64,000 nt of DNA from Bacillota bacterium (GCA_023433945.1 JAEYTP010000042.1:1-64000); one strand, 5' to 3'; shown: positions 52,845 to 62,624, counted from the first letter of the stretch. The notes: generated by a model from the letters alone, not told the origin. A program made the numbers and translations.

Positions 52845-54986
52845 ATGGAGAGTCCAATATATAAAGACAAAAGTTACTCTTTTAAACAAAGAGCAGAGGA
52901 CCTTGTATCTCGGATGACAGTAGAGGAAAAGGCATCGCAGCTCCGCTATGATGCACCAGCTATTGAGAGGTTGGGGATACCAAGCTATAACTGGTGGAGT
53001 GAAGCACTTCATGGAGTGGCAAGAGCAGGTACTGCAACGGTTTTCCCACAGGCAATAGCACTAGCTGCTATATTTGATGATGAATATATTCAGAAAATAG
53101 CTGATGTAATAGCTACTGAAGGAAGAGCAAAATACAATGAAAGTGTAAAAAAAGACGATAGAGATATATACAAGGGGCTTACCTTCTGGTCTCCAAATAT
53201 AAATATCTTCAGAGACCCAAGATGGGGAAGAGGACATGAAACGTATGGAGAGGATACATATCTTACATCTAGGTTAGGTGTTGCTTTCGTAAAGGGCTTG
53301 CAGGGTGACGGAAAATACCTAAAAGCAGCTGCATGTGCAAAGCACTTTGCGGTTCATAGCGGTCCGGAGGATGACAGGCATCATTTTGATGCTGTTGCGT
53401 CACAAAAGGATATGAATGAGACTTATCTTCCAGCTTTTAAGGCGCTTGTTCAAGAGGCAGATGTTGAAGCAGTAATGGGTGCTTACAACAGAACTAACGG
53501 AGAACCATGTTGCGGAAGTAAGACGCTACTGCAGGATATCCTGAGGGATGCATGGGGTTTTAAGGGGCATGTTGTATCTGACTGCTGGGCAATAAAGGAT
53601 TTCCATGAAAACCACGGTGTAACAAAGACTGCTCCTGAATCTGCAGCTTTGGCACTCAAAAATGGTTGTGACCTAAACTGTGGGAATACTTATTTACAGC
53701 TTCTCATTGCATTGCAAGAGGGGCTTATCACTGAAGAAGACCTTCACCGTGCGGCTGTCAGACTTATGACTGCTAGAATGAAGCTAGGAATGTTTGATGA
53801 TGATTGTGAGTTTGACAATATTCCTTACGAGTTAAATGACTGCAAGGAACATAATGAACTATCAAGAGAAGCAGCAAGAAAGTCAATGGTTCTTTTGAAG
53901 AACGATGGATTACTTCCACTTGATGCAAAAAAGATAAAGAACATTGCAGTAATCGGACCAAATGCAAACAGTGAAATTGCTCTCAAGGCAAATTACAGCG
54001 GAACGGCATCCCACTATGTGACGCTGTTAGAAGGTATCCGTGAAAGAGTATCTGATGATACAAGGGTATGGTACGCGGATGGCTGTCATCTTCACATGAA
54101 TAGAGTAGAAGACCTTGCTCTGCCGGATGACAGACTATGTGAGGCAATCTCTATAGCACAGAGAAGTGATGTGGTAGTGCTGTGCCTTGGACTTGATGCT
54201 TCTGTTGAGGGTGAACAGAACGACCAGGGAACAGTAATTCTAGATGCTGGCGGAGACAAAAAGGACTTAAATCTTCCACAGTCACAGCAGAAGTTGTTGG
54301 AGGCTGTATTAAAGACAGGAAAGCCAACTGTTGTAGCAATTATGTCTGGAAGTGCGCTTACTATAAATGAGGCAGCCGAGCATGCAGGAGCAATTGTACA
54401 GTGCTGGTATCCAGGATCAAAGGGTGGTGCGGCGTTTGCTGAGCTTTTATTTGGGGATTACTCGCCATCAGGTAAGCTGCCTGTTACCTTCTACAAGTCA
54501 ACAGAGGAACTGCCAGATTTCAAGGACTACTCAATGGACGGAAGAACCTATAAGTTTATAAAGGGAGATGCTTTATACCCATTTGGATTTGGATTGTCTT
54601 ACACAAGCTTTGAGTACTCAAATATTCGCTTGTCAAGCAATGCTATAAAAAATGGTGAGACAGTGACAGTAAGTGTTGATGTTGCAAACACCGGAAGCTT
54701 TGATGCTGAGGAAGTAGTACAGGTATATATAAAGGATATGGAAGCATCTGTTCGTGTACCACATCATAGCTTGTGCGGCTTCAAGAGAGTAGCGCTTGCA
54801 AAGGGAGAAAAGAAGACTGTTGAATTCATAATTTCTGCACTGTCCATGTCAATAGTGGATGAACAGGGTAAGCAATATGTTGAAAACGGGGAATTCACTG
54901 TGTTTGTAGGGGGCTCACAGCCTGATAGCGTAAGTTCTAAGCTTATAGGTAGAGAACCGGTGAAGGCAATGTTTGAAGTTAAATAA
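52845..54986 (+). CDS. Glycoside hydrolase family 3 (beta-xylosidase/beta-glucosidase type)
   Basis: A 713-residue GH3 enzyme with the (beta/alpha)8 domain (about 15-330), the alpha/beta sandwich (about 345-560) and a C-terminal fibronectin III-like domain (about 610-700). The nucleophile is D246 in VVSDCWAI; substrate contacts DPRWGRG (124-130) and K166-H167 are kept. Absence of a signal peptide makes it an intracellular enzyme acting on imported short glycosides. It has its own 183-base upstream spacer and a terminator, so it may be separately regulated. Confidence 0.92.
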   Translation: MESPIYKDKSYSFKQRAEDLVSRMTVEEKASQLRYDAPAIERLGIPSYNWWSEALHGVARAGTATVFPQAIALAAIFDDEYIQKIADVIATEGRAKYNESVKKDDRDIYKGLTFWSPNINIFRDPRWGRGHETYGEDTYLTSRLGVAFVKGLQGDGKYLKAAACAKHFAVHSGPEDDRHHFDAVASQKDMNETYLPAFKALVQEADVEAVMGAYNRTNGEPCCGSKTLLQDILRDAWGFKGHVVSDCWAIKDFHENHGVTKTAPESAALALKNGCDLNCGNTYLQLLIALQEGLITEEDLHRAAVRLMTARMKLGMFDDDCEFDNIPYELNDCKEHNELSREAARKSMVLLKNDGLLPLDAKKIKNIAVIGPNANSEIALKANYSGTASHYVTLLEGIRERVSDDTRVWYADGCHLHMNRVEDLALPDDRLCEAISIAQRSDVVVLCLGLDASVEGEQNDQGTVILDAGGDKKDLNLPQSQQKLLEAVLKTGKPTVVAIMSGSALTINEAAEHAGAIVQCWYPGSKGGAAFAELLFGDYSPSGKLPVTFYKSTEELPDFKDYSMDGRTYKFIKGDALYPFGFGLSYTSFEYSNIRLSSNAIKNGETVTVSVDVANTGSFDAEEVVQVYIKDMEASVRVPHHSLCGFKRVALAKGEKKTVEFIISALSMSIVDEQGKQYVENGEFTVFVGGSQPDSVSSKLIGREPVKAMFEVK

Positions 54987-55027
54987 TATGATAAGCAGTA
55001 AACAATATACTAGCCACAATATAATAA

Positions 55028-55062
55028 AAATAGGATGAGCCATCAAACTCATCCTATTTGGC
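55028..55062 (+). terminator. Terminator after the GH3 gene
   Basis: The 12-bp stem AAATAGGATGAG/CTCATCCTATTT with an 8-base loop; the right arm ends TTT and is followed by GG. Confidence 0.72.
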
Positions 55063-55156
55063 ATTAAAGAAAAATTTACTTAGGAAAATATATAAATACT
55101 AAATAATATATATTAAAGCAACATAAATACTACGTAAAGGAAAATAATACTTAAAA

Positions 55157-55636
55157 CTATGTAGAGGACCGTGTCGCTGCAACCTCACCCGAGAGCTGCT
55201 TTCTTATTCTGCTATAATAGTCTACAACATTTCTGTCATATTCTTTTTCCATTAAATCAGAAGACAGCAGGAAGTCCGCGGTTGACTGATTCATTGCCAC
55301 AGGAATATCATAGAGTACGGCGATTCTCAGAAGCGCCTTTACATCCGGGTCGTGTGGCTGAGAGGTAAGTGGGTCCCAAAAGAATATCATAAAATCTACT
55401 TCGCCATTTGCAATGCATGCACCTATCTGCTGGTCTCCTCCTAAAGGTCCGCTTTTATAAGCTTTTACGGGTAACCCTGTATTTTCGGTAATCAAATGAG
55501 ATGTCGTGCCTGTGCCACATAAAAAGTGCCGGCAAAGAATATCACTCTTGGATTTTATCCACCTTATAAGGTCGTCCTTTCTATTGTCATGTGCGATTAA
55601 TGCAATGTGTTTTTGTTTTTTTAGTTTATCTGCCAT
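55157..55636 (-). CDS. mgsA: Methylglyoxal synthase
   Basis: A 159-residue enzyme that converts dihydroxyacetone phosphate to methylglyoxal and phosphate, a bypass used when phosphate is short or sugar phosphates accumulate. Key residues are in LIAHDNRK (His), GTGTTSHL (phosphate loop), SGPLGGDQQIGA (catalytic Asp) and QPHDPDVKALLR (His). ATG 55636 has GGGAGGAAAC upstream on the minus strand; the longer frame from 55660 is less likely. It lies between the GH3 gene and a ROK regulator, pointing the opposite way. Confidence 0.93.
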   Translation of the reverse strand: MADKLKKQKHIALIAHDNRKDDLIRWIKSKSDILCRHFLCGTGTTSHLITENTGLPVKAYKSGPLGGDQQIGACIANGEVDFMIFFWDPLTSQPHDPDVKALLRIAVLYDIPVAMNQSTADFLLSSDLMEKEYDRNVVDYYSRIRKQLSGEVAATRSST

Positions 55637-55698
55637 AATTAGTTTCCTCCCATTGACCAAGTATAAGGTCCTTTATATTTTATCATACAGAGCACCTG

Positions 55699-55727
55699 TT
55701 GGAAAGACTACTAAAATATAGTATAAT
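55699..55727 (+). promoter_or_regulatory. Candidate promoter of the ROK gene
   Basis: TTGGAA at 55699-55704 and TATAAT at 55722-55727 with 17-base spacing; the ATG follows at 55777. Confidence 0.6.
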
Positions 55728-55776
55728 GATACAAAATAACATTAATAAATTACATTTATGAAAGTGGGATAGTAAC

Positions 55777-56904
55777 ATGGCATCCAAAAGTGTAAACAGT
55801 ATTGAAGTCAAAAAAATGAACAGAAATACTATATATAAGTTTTTGTATAGGCGTGAGCCTATGTCTATACAGGAAATTTCATATTCTCTCAAAATGAGCC
55901 TGCCTACTGTCACACAAAACATAAAGGAATTACAGGAAAAAAAGCTTGTTGTTGAAACAGGCCTGTTTGAATCTACCGGAGGAAGAAAGGCCAAGTCCAT
56001 AGCATACAATCCTGGTGCAAAATACTCAATAGGTCTAGACATTACCAGAAACCATATTTCGATAGTGATAGTTGACTTAAGTGGTGAGGTAATCAAGACT
56101 GTCAGACATCAGTATCCGTTTATAAATAACAACACATATTTTGAAGGTGTTGGTAAGAAAATCAATGATTTTATCACTGAGGCTGCAATAGATAAAGGAA
56201 AAATACTTGGTGTAGGTATTGCGCTGCCTGCCATTATATCATCCGATGACAAAACTGTAGATTATGCAGTATTTATAGACTTCAAGGGTGGGAGTGTTAA
56301 GCAGTTTGAGCAATATATACCCTTCCCCTGTGTATTGTGCAATGATGCAAATGCGGCTGGGTTTGCAGAGCTCTGGGGCTCTCAGGACAATCAGGACATG
56401 GTCTATCTGTCACTAAACAACTCAGTTGGTGGTTCTATAATCAGTAATAACAAGATATATACGGGTAAAAACCAGAGAGGCGGAGAGTTTGGGCACATGA
56501 CTATAGTGCCTGACGGGGTACAGTGCTATTGTGGGCAGAGAGGCTGTGTCGATGCATATTGTTCTGCGAAGGTACTATCTGATAGTACTAATGGAGATAT
56601 CTCGGAATTCTTTAAGCTGCTAAAGCAAGGGAAGCAACCGCAACAGCAGATATGGGAAAATTACGTCAATAAACTGGTTTTGACAGTCAATAACTTGCGG
56701 ATGATTTTTGATTGCAATGTAATTCTGGGAGGCTATGCGGGCTCGTACATGGAGGATTACATCGATGAGTTAAGGTTGCTGGTATCTAGAGTCAATACCT
56801 TTGAGAAGGATGGTTTATACTTGAGAGTATGCAAGTACAAGCTTGAGACAACAGCTGTAGGAGCAGCATTATTCCCCATAGAGAGGTTTATAGATTCAAT
56901 CTAA
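55777..56904 (+). CDS. ROK-family transcriptional repressor (XylR/NagC type)
   Basis: A 375-residue regulator. The first 75 residues hold a winged helix-turn-helix (SIQEISYSLKMSLPTVTQNI). The rest is a ROK sugar-kinase-like fold with IGLDITRNH, GVGIALPAI and the zinc motif CYCGQRGCVDAYCS. The N-terminal DNA-binding domain marks it as a regulator and not a sugar kinase. It probably senses a sugar such as xylose and controls the polyol dehydrogenase gene downstream or the GH3 gene. Confidence 0.9.
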   Translation: MASKSVNSIEVKKMNRNTIYKFLYRREPMSIQEISYSLKMSLPTVTQNIKELQEKKLVVETGLFESTGGRKAKSIAYNPGAKYSIGLDITRNHISIVIVDLSGEVIKTVRHQYPFINNNTYFEGVGKKINDFITEAAIDKGKILGVGIALPAIISSDDKTVDYAVFIDFKGGSVKQFEQYIPFPCVLCNDANAAGFAELWGSQDNQDMVYLSLNNSVGGSIISNNKIYTGKNQRGGEFGHMTIVPDGVQCYCGQRGCVDAYCSAKVLSDSTNGDISEFFKLLKQGKQPQQQIWENYVNKLVLTVNNLRMIFDCNVILGGYAGSYMEDYIDELRLLVSRVNTFEKDGLYLRVCKYKLETTAVGAALFPIERFIDSI

Positions 56905-56941
56905 AATAATACAAGATTTCTAATTTTGTCAGATTCATATA

Positions 56942-56969
56942 TTGACTTTCCGGGCACTTATTATATAAT
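56942..56969 (+). promoter_or_regulatory. Promoter of the polyol dehydrogenase gene
   Basis: TTGACT at 56942-56947 and TATAAT at 56964-56969 with 16-base spacing form one of the clearest sigma-A promoters in the window. Confidence 0.75.
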
Positions 56970-57037
56970 CTTATTAAAAGTATTTTATAAAAGTGTTACA
57001 TAAATGGTATTAAATAATAAGTAAAGGGGTGCTATAT

Positions 57038-58078
57038 ATGAAAAATACTGCAGCTTATATGACGGGAATTAATAGACTGGAGTTGAGAGAAATACCTATG
57101 CCGCAAGCAAAGGAAAAGCAGGTTATAGTCAAGATGGAATACGTGGGAATATGCGGTTCAGATGTACATTATCTCGAGCACGGAAAAATAGGAGACTTTA
57201 TTGTTGATGGGGACTTTATACTGGGCCATGAATGTGCAGGAACAGTTGTAGCAGTTGGGGATGGGGTAAAAAGCCTAAAAGTAGGTGACAAGGTTGCACT
57301 TGAACCAGGCTGTACCTGTGGACAGTGTGAATTCTGCAAAACAGGCAGATACAATTTGTGTCCTGATGTTGAATTCCTCGCAACCCCACCATACCACGGT
57401 TGCTTTATGAATTATATTGCATTCCCTGAAAATATGGCGTTTAAGTTGCCTGATAATATTTCTACAAAAGAGGGTGCACTGGTTGAACCTCTAGCTGTTG
57501 GCATACATGCTGCAAATCAAGGAGATGTGAAGCTTGGAAGTTCTGTTATAATACTAGGAGCTGGTTGCATTGGCCTGGTTACACTATTAGCTTGTAAAGC
57601 ATTTGGAGCAACAGATGTTACTGTAGTAGATGTATTGGATAAGAGACTTGATTATGCATTGAAATTAGGTGCTACAAGAGTTATAAATGCAGCAAATACA
57701 GATGTCCTTGAAAAGATGGCTGAGGTTACAGGCGGTAAGGGAACGGACATTGTCATTGAGACAGCGGGTTCTGCTAGAACTATCTCTCAGACACCTTATC
57801 TTGTTAAGACCGGGGGCCGTATTGTATTAGTCGGGTTGGCTCCTCAGGATATTATAGAGTTTAACTTCGCTAAAATAATGAATAAGGAAGCAGATATCAA
57901 ATCTGTTTTCAGATACAGAAACATATATCCTCAAGCAATAAATGCTATTGCAAAGGGTGTAATTGATATCTCAGGTATAGTATCTCATGAGTTTAACTTT
58001 GAGGACATCAGTAAGGCTTTTGACTATGTTATCAATAATAAGCAGGATGTAGTAAAAGCTGTTATAAAGATAGGTTAG
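57038..58078 (+). CDS. Sorbitol/xylitol dehydrogenase-like zinc dehydrogenase
   Basis: A 346-residue zinc medium-chain dehydrogenase of the L-iditol/sorbitol/xylitol group. Catalytic zinc residues are C39, H64 and E65; structural zinc cysteines are C94, C97, C100 and C108; the NAD site is GAGCIG near 171-176. It interconverts polyols and ketoses. ATG 57038 is chosen because AAAGGGG at 57023-57029 is eight bases before it. It has its own promoter and follows a ROK repressor, which suggests induction by a sugar or polyol. Confidence 0.9.
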   Translation: MKNTAAYMTGINRLELREIPMPQAKEKQVIVKMEYVGICGSDVHYLEHGKIGDFIVDGDFILGHECAGTVVAVGDGVKSLKVGDKVALEPGCTCGQCEFCKTGRYNLCPDVEFLATPPYHGCFMNYIAFPENMAFKLPDNISTKEGALVEPLAVGIHAANQGDVKLGSSVIILGAGCIGLVTLLACKAFGATDVTVVDVLDKRLDYALKLGATRVINAANTDVLEKMAEVTGGKGTDIVIETAGSARTISQTPYLVKTGGRIVLVGLAPQDIIEFNFAKIMNKEADIKSVFRYRNIYPQAINAIAKGVIDISGIVSHEFNFEDISKAFDYVINNKQDVVKAVIKIG

Positions 58079-58110
58079 AAATTAGTACACTTTTAACATG
58101 GTACCAAAGC

Positions 58111-58170
58111 AAAGGGGCCGTTGCATTAGCTATTAAAAATTTTTTATTTTTAAGTGCTACAGCCCCTTTA
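58111..58170. repeat. Hairpin element, copy 2 of 2, between convergent genes
   Basis: The left arm AAAGGGGCCGTTGCATTAGC recurs from 13019 with one change; the right arm AAGTGCTACAGCCCCTTTA closes the hairpin around an AT-rich loop. It probably terminates the dehydrogenase transcript and perhaps the CapA-like gene from the other side. Confidence 0.65.
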
Positions 58171-58171
58171 G

Positions 58172-59305
58172 TTACTCAATGTAGCAGAAATTAAAAGACT
58201 TGCTGAAGGTATTAATCTTTTTAATGACTCTCTCCTTCTCATCTCCCACCAGAACCATTGGCTGATAATTGTTTCTGTTATCAACTGTTGAAAGGGAACA
58301 GGGGATAAGTTTTATATTGTTATTAACGATAATATTGTTAACTAGTTTGAAGGTTTGCTGAAATATCAGTGTGTCCTGGTCAGAGGGGTTGTGGCTACCA
58401 CCATAGCAGAAATTTCCGAGACTGTATGCAATATATTTATCTTTATACTGCTCTATACCTTGAAGTACATGGGGATGATGGCCTATAACCAAGTCAGCGC
58501 CATTATCTATCGCATAGTGCCCATATTCAATCTGTGCTGAGTATGGGTAATTTTTCTTTTCCTGACCCCAATGGAAACTGACGATAATGATCTGCGCACC
58601 ATTGTCTTTTAGATAGCCAATATCCTTCTTGATATTGGCTTTGGTTTGCTTCATGTTATCCCAGCCTTTATAACCTAATAAACCTATTTTAATGCCTTTT
58701 ATATCCTTTATTAGTCTATTCTCAAATCCAAAGTAGTCAATTTTGGCATTCTTGAGATTTTTAAGTGTATCGCTGTAGCCTACATCCAAATAATCATAGG
58801 TATGGTTATTTGCAATGTTTACTGCTTCTACATTTCCCTCTGTAAGGATTTGAGTAAACTCTGGCAATCCCTTGAAGCGGAATTCTTTTTTTGCCTTTTT
58901 GGTGGCACTGGTAAGGGTGGTTTCTAGGTTAGCAATAGTAAGATCATCCTGTGAAAAAATATCCTTAACATTTTTTAAGAAATATGAGGCATCCATGTTT
59001 TGTTTATAGTATTCATCGGTAAATGAACCGGAATACCCCATGATTGGGTCCATACCTAAAGTACAGTCTCCCACAGCACTGATTGTTATACTTACTGACG
59101 AAGCTGTGGTCGCGGTCTGATTGGAGTTTTGAGTGTTGGATATATTACTATAATTTTGTGTGTTGGTTATACTACTATAATTATGTACCTGATTACTTGC
59201 CGATTGAGTAGGATATATTTGTGAATCACTTAATGCATTGGGCGAAGATGCTATGCAGATTGCTATAAGTACTATTGTTAAAAGGTATAATGTTAATCGC
59301 CTCAT
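58172..59305 (-). CDS. CapA-family poly-gamma-glutamate synthesis-like protein
   Basis: A 377-residue exported protein of the CapA/PgsA metallophosphatase family. A signal peptide (about 1-25) is followed by a 45-residue low-complexity Ser/Asn/Thr/Gln linker. The metal-binding motifs then appear in order: AVGDCTLG, NLETTLT, ANNHTYDYLD, HWGQEK and GHHPHVLQG. Family members take part in polyglutamate capsule formation or act as surface phosphoesterases. No capB/capC genes are adjacent, so capsule synthesis is unproven. Confidence 0.85.
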   Translation of the reverse strand: MRRLTLYLLTIVLIAICIASSPNALSDSQIYPTQSASNQVHNYSSITNTQNYSNISNTQNSNQTATTASSVSITISAVGDCTLGMDPIMGYSGSFTDEYYKQNMDASYFLKNVKDIFSQDDLTIANLETTLTSATKKAKKEFRFKGLPEFTQILTEGNVEAVNIANNHTYDYLDVGYSDTLKNLKNAKIDYFGFENRLIKDIKGIKIGLLGYKGWDNMKQTKANIKKDIGYLKDNGAQIIIVSFHWGQEKKNYPYSAQIEYGHYAIDNGADLVIGHHPHVLQGIEQYKDKYIAYSLGNFCYGGSHNPSDQDTLIFQQTFKLVNNIIVNNNIKLIPCSLSTVDNRNNYQPMVLVGDEKERVIKKINTFSKSFNFCYIE

Positions 59306-59576
59306 GATGCCCTCGTTATTTGTAAATTTTTACTTTTATAATTATAATAGAGGGGTTCATTATGTACAACTTATTTCCCCACTGTCTACATGTTTAAGGA
59401 ATATGGACTGAGAAGCTGGTTTACATGTGAGGTGAGTGACACGGTGCGGTACTGCGGTAATGCTACTTTTTTTGCTTTACCTAGCTTAGAAAATGGAAAT
59501 GAAAAGAGGATAAGCGTACCCTTTAAATGGTATCTTATCCCCTATAAACATAATTTTGTATTTAGTTAGTATTTAT
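59306..59576. other. Upstream region of the CapA-like gene
   Basis: No gene is supported. An imperfect hairpin at 59508-59540 (GGATAAGCGTACC against GGTATCTTATCC) is the only clear structure; the promoter of the CapA-like gene should lie in this stretch on the minus strand. Confidence 0.4.
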
Positions 59577-59753
59577 GTTTTTGATTATAGACAATATTTT
59601 TATTATTAACTAATATTTTTTATTTATCAACAACTCTATTTGATTATAAACAATATTTTTTTATTATTAACTAATACTTTTTATTTATCAACAATTGTTT
59701 TAATTATTAACAAATACTTTTGGTTAACAAATATATTTAGTTTTTACCAATAC
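59577..59753. repeat. AT-rich degenerate 20-bp tandem array
   Basis: Read on the minus strand, about nine units of the form TATTnGTTnATAATnAAAAA follow each other. Three units form a higher-order period of 59 bp that is duplicated almost exactly (59582-59640 and 59641-59700). No coding potential is seen. Confidence 0.75.
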
Positions 59754-59791
59754 ATTTAGTAAAAACAAATATAATTATATTCTTGAACTTA

Positions 59792-60604
59792 CTATAGCAT
59801 AAAGAACAGAACCACTATAACACCTAGCACAATTCTATACCAGCCGAATACCTTGAAGTCATGCTTTTGAATATATGACATAAGGAACTTAATGGCAAAC
59901 ACTGAAACGGCAAATGCCACAATCAACCCTGTTAAAAGGATAGCAACTTCCATGCCTGTATAGTCGAATCCAAACTTAAGCAACTTCACAAAGCTAGCAC
60001 CAAACATTACCGGTATTGCAAGGAAGAAAGAGAACTCCGCTGCCAGTCCCCTAGAACAGCCTAAAATCATTGCACCAAGTATTGTAGCGCCTGAGCGGGA
60101 TGTTCCCGGGATAAGAGCTAATACCTGAAAAGCGCCTATAATCAATGCGGTTTTATAGCTAAGTGTAGAAAACTTTGTAATCAAAGGAGCTGTCTGCTTT
60201 TTCATGTTTTCAACTATTATAAAAAGAACACCATAAATTATTAGCATCAAAGCAACTACTTTGTAGTTGTAAAATATCTCATCTATTTTATCATTGAAAG
60301 GAATACCAATGATTGCAGCTGGTGTACATGCAACTATAACTTTAAGCCAAAGCTGCATAGTGTTCTTGCTTACTATCAGCTTGTTTTCCCTAAGTTTAAA
60401 CGGAAATAGCTTTTTCCAAAAAAGTATTACAACTGCCATTATTGCTCCTAATTGGATTACAACTAAGAACATTTCTTTAAATGCGTCTGAAACATTTAGC
60501 TTTAGGAATTCGTCTACTAAAATCATATGCCCTGTACTGCTTATAGGCAGCCACTCAGTAATTCCCTCAATAATGCCCAGAATAATTGCCTTTAATATAT
60601 CCAT
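59792..60604 (-). CDS. uppP: Undecaprenyl-diphosphatase UppP (BacA)
   Basis: A 270-residue integral membrane enzyme with about eight helices that dephosphorylates undecaprenyl diphosphate so the carrier lipid can be reused in cell-wall synthesis; overproduction gives bacitracin resistance. Both active-site signatures are intact: EGITEWLPISSTGH at 13-26 and PGTSRSG at 166-172. AGGAGG precedes the ATG on the minus strand. It stands alone between two long AT-rich spacers. Confidence 0.96.
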   Translation of the reverse strand: MDILKAIILGIIEGITEWLPISSTGHMILVDEFLKLNVSDAFKEMFLVVIQLGAIMAVVILFWKKLFPFKLRENKLIVSKNTMQLWLKVIVACTPAAIIGIPFNDKIDEIFYNYKVVALMLIIYGVLFIIVENMKKQTAPLITKFSTLSYKTALIIGAFQVLALIPGTSRSGATILGAMILGCSRGLAAEFSFFLAIPVMFGASFVKLLKFGFDYTGMEVAILLTGLIVAFAVSVFAIKFLMSYIQKHDFKVFGWYRIVLGVIVVLFFML

Positions 60605-60770
60605 TTAAAAATTTCCTCCTATGTTTACTATATATATAATACTTCAATATGCGACCTTTGTCTGCATGTATTAGAAAAGCAAATACCCCAAATATACTAA
60701 AAACATGAATATAGGGTATTTTATCTAATTATAATTGTAGAGAAATTTAATTATTTATTAAACAAAGATA

Positions 60771-60799
60771 TTCAAACATAAAACAACTGCTGATATAAT
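60771..60799 (+). promoter_or_regulatory. Candidate promoter of the mntP-like gene
   Basis: TTCAAA at 60771-60776 and TATAAT at 60794-60799, 17-base spacing, about 49 bases before the ATG. I see no yybP-ykoY manganese riboswitch in the short leader. Confidence 0.55.
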
Positions 60800-60847
60800 A
60801 GTATAGTTGAGAAAGCCACTTTTTACACTGCAAAGGAAAAAATACTT

Positions 60848-61426
60848 ATGAATTTTATAGATATAGTTTTGCTTGCCATAGGTTTATCAATGGATGCCGT
60901 TGCTGTATCCATATCGAATGCAATTTGTATGAATTTTAAGGCTTGTCGCAGGAGCTACTTAGATATATTCAAGATGGCTTTTGCATTTGGAATTTTCCAG
61001 GGTATAATGCCATTGATAGGCTATTTTGCAACTTCCTCTTTTGAGAAATATATTACCCCCTTTGACCACTGGATTGCACTAATACTTTTATCTATCATTG
61101 GTGGAAAAATGATAAGTGAGTCCATTAATAGTGAGGATAAAACTGACTGTGATCTATTTTCACTCACAACAAAATTGTTACTTGTACAGGCAGTGGCAAC
61201 AAGTATAGACGCTCTGGCAGTAGGAATTAGCCTCTCTGCTCTGAATGTTAACATTTTTACGGCGGTATTAATTATTAGCTCAACAACCTTTATTCTATGC
61301 CTTGCTGCTATATTAGTTGCTAAGCGTTTTGGGACATTGCTTGGCAAGAGAGCAGGCTTAGTTGGAGGAGTAATTCTAATACTGATTGGACTTAAAATAT
61401 TTGTAGACCATCTCTTTAAGGGATAG
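60848..61426 (+). CDS. mntP: MntP-family manganese efflux pump
   Basis: A 192-residue membrane protein with six helices arranged as two repeats. The family motif GLSMDAVAVS (12-21, with D16 in helix 1) and its second-half counterpart ATSIDALAVG carry the conserved aspartates that bind the ion. MntP proteins export Mn2+; close relatives without proof include YtaF-like sporulation proteins, which differ in the loops. An AAAGGAAA ribosome site precedes the ATG. Confidence 0.85.
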   Translation: MNFIDIVLLAIGLSMDAVAVSISNAICMNFKACRRSYLDIFKMAFAFGIFQGIMPLIGYFATSSFEKYITPFDHWIALILLSIIGGKMISESINSEDKTDCDLFSLTTKLLLVQAVATSIDALAVGISLSALNVNIFTAVLIISSTTFILCLAAILVAKRFGTLLGKRAGLVGGVILILIGLKIFVDHLFKG

Positions 61427-61516
61427 TTTATTGATTAAAATACAGCATGCTGATATAATTACATGTATAAAACTACCATATTAACCAAATTAATCAATTG
61501 TCAGGAGGTTAAAACA

Positions 61517-62434
61517 ATGGCGAGATTTTGTACATATTGCGGAAGTCCGCTAGAAGATGGACAAGCATGCGTTTGCACACAACAGGCAGCTACTGCTGAT
61601 CCCAGCATTCAACAAACAATTCAGGAAGGGCAGCAACCGACCCAGCCACAGAATCAAGAGTACCAGCAAGAAAGTCAACCACTCTCTGAGCAATCTGATC
61701 AGCAACCAAATCAGCAACCAAATCAACCACCATACCAGCAAACTAATCCTCAAATGCAGCCTCAATACGGCTCTCAAAATCAACAACAGGTCTATTCAGA
61801 AAATGAATTTGTCAAGTTTATGAAAAGAATGCTTGCAATTGTGACTACATTTGCTAGAAATCCTGTAGGCACCGTTAAAGAAGCAGCGAAGCAAGCTGAT
61901 ATGTTTACGGGATTTTTCTTTACAGCAGTTCTTGCTCTGATGATGAGTTTTTATTCAGTCATTCTAATAATGAGTTCAGGGCTTGGAACTTTATTGGCCT
62001 TTTCCGGGTCTTATATTTCCTATTATTTGGGTACACTTTTTAAAACATTATTAGCAGGCGTTATTCAATACTTTATCCTTACCGCCGTTATATTCGGTAT
62101 ATCCAAGATATTTAAAAGCAAATGCAATTATAAATCTATTCTTTCAGGAATAGGCGTTGCATCCATTCCCGTTATTGCTGGGGTTATTGTAGCAATGATA
62201 TTTACTTGGTTTATGCCAACCTTTGCTTTTTTGGTTATTACATTTAGTATACTTATGTCAATTATTCTTGTGTTTCCTTTGCTTGGAGAAGTCGCAGCCT
62301 TGAATGAGAATAACATAACCTATACAATTACTATTTCATACATAGTTTATTATGCGGTATATGTGTTAATAATCGTTCAGCAACTCAAATTATATGTATC
62401 GGGACTGCTGGGGGGACTAGGCTCATTGTTCTAA
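61517..62434 (+). CDS. Zinc-ribbon, Gln-rich linker and Yip1-like membrane protein
   Basis: A 305-residue protein in three parts: an N-terminal zinc ribbon (CTYCGSPLEDGQACVC, residues 5-20), a Gln/Pro/Asn-rich linker to about 95 and a five-helix Yip1-like membrane domain (about 130-300). The function is unknown; similar proteins are common in Clostridia. I start at ATG 61517, which has AGGAGG before it, instead of 61463. The Gln-rich linker DNA is a CAA/CAG-rich repeat tract and may vary in length. Confidence 0.78.
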   Translation: MARFCTYCGSPLEDGQACVCTQQAATADPSIQQTIQEGQQPTQPQNQEYQQESQPLSEQSDQQPNQQPNQPPYQQTNPQMQPQYGSQNQQQVYSENEFVKFMKRMLAIVTTFARNPVGTVKEAAKQADMFTGFFFTAVLALMMSFYSVILIMSSGLGTLLAFSGSYISYYLGTLFKTLLAGVIQYFILTAVIFGISKIFKSKCNYKSILSGIGVASIPVIAGVIVAMIFTWFMPTFAFLVITFSILMSIILVFPLLGEVAALNENNITYTITISYIVYYAVYVLIIVQQLKLYVSGLLGGLGSLF

Positions 62435-62496
62435 AATTTACTCTATATATGTAACAGTTTATAAGCTATTTTATAAAGTTAATAAAGATTATTTTA

Positions 62497-62527
62497 AAGG
62501 AGCCTTACAAAAATGCAAAGGCTCCTT
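62497..62527 (+). terminator. Terminator after the zinc-ribbon gene
   Basis: The stem AAGGAGCCTT/AAGGCTCCTT encloses an 11-base loop; the T-run is weak. Confidence 0.65.
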
Positions 62528-62624
62528 GATAATTTATAGGTCAACATGAGTCAAAAAAAATGTTGTTCTTAATCGATGTTTTAGGTATGGCTAATTAATT
62601 CGCAAGTAAAAAAGTATTTATACG

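Noticed and set aside
55777..56904. ROK protein as the missing sugar kinase of the branched-sugar route
   Set aside because: The N-terminal helix-turn-helix identifies it as a ROK repressor, not a kinase.
60605..60847. Possible yybP-ykoY manganese riboswitch upstream of the mntP-like gene
   Set aside because: The leader after the candidate promoter is only about 40 bases and shows none of the conserved loop sequences.
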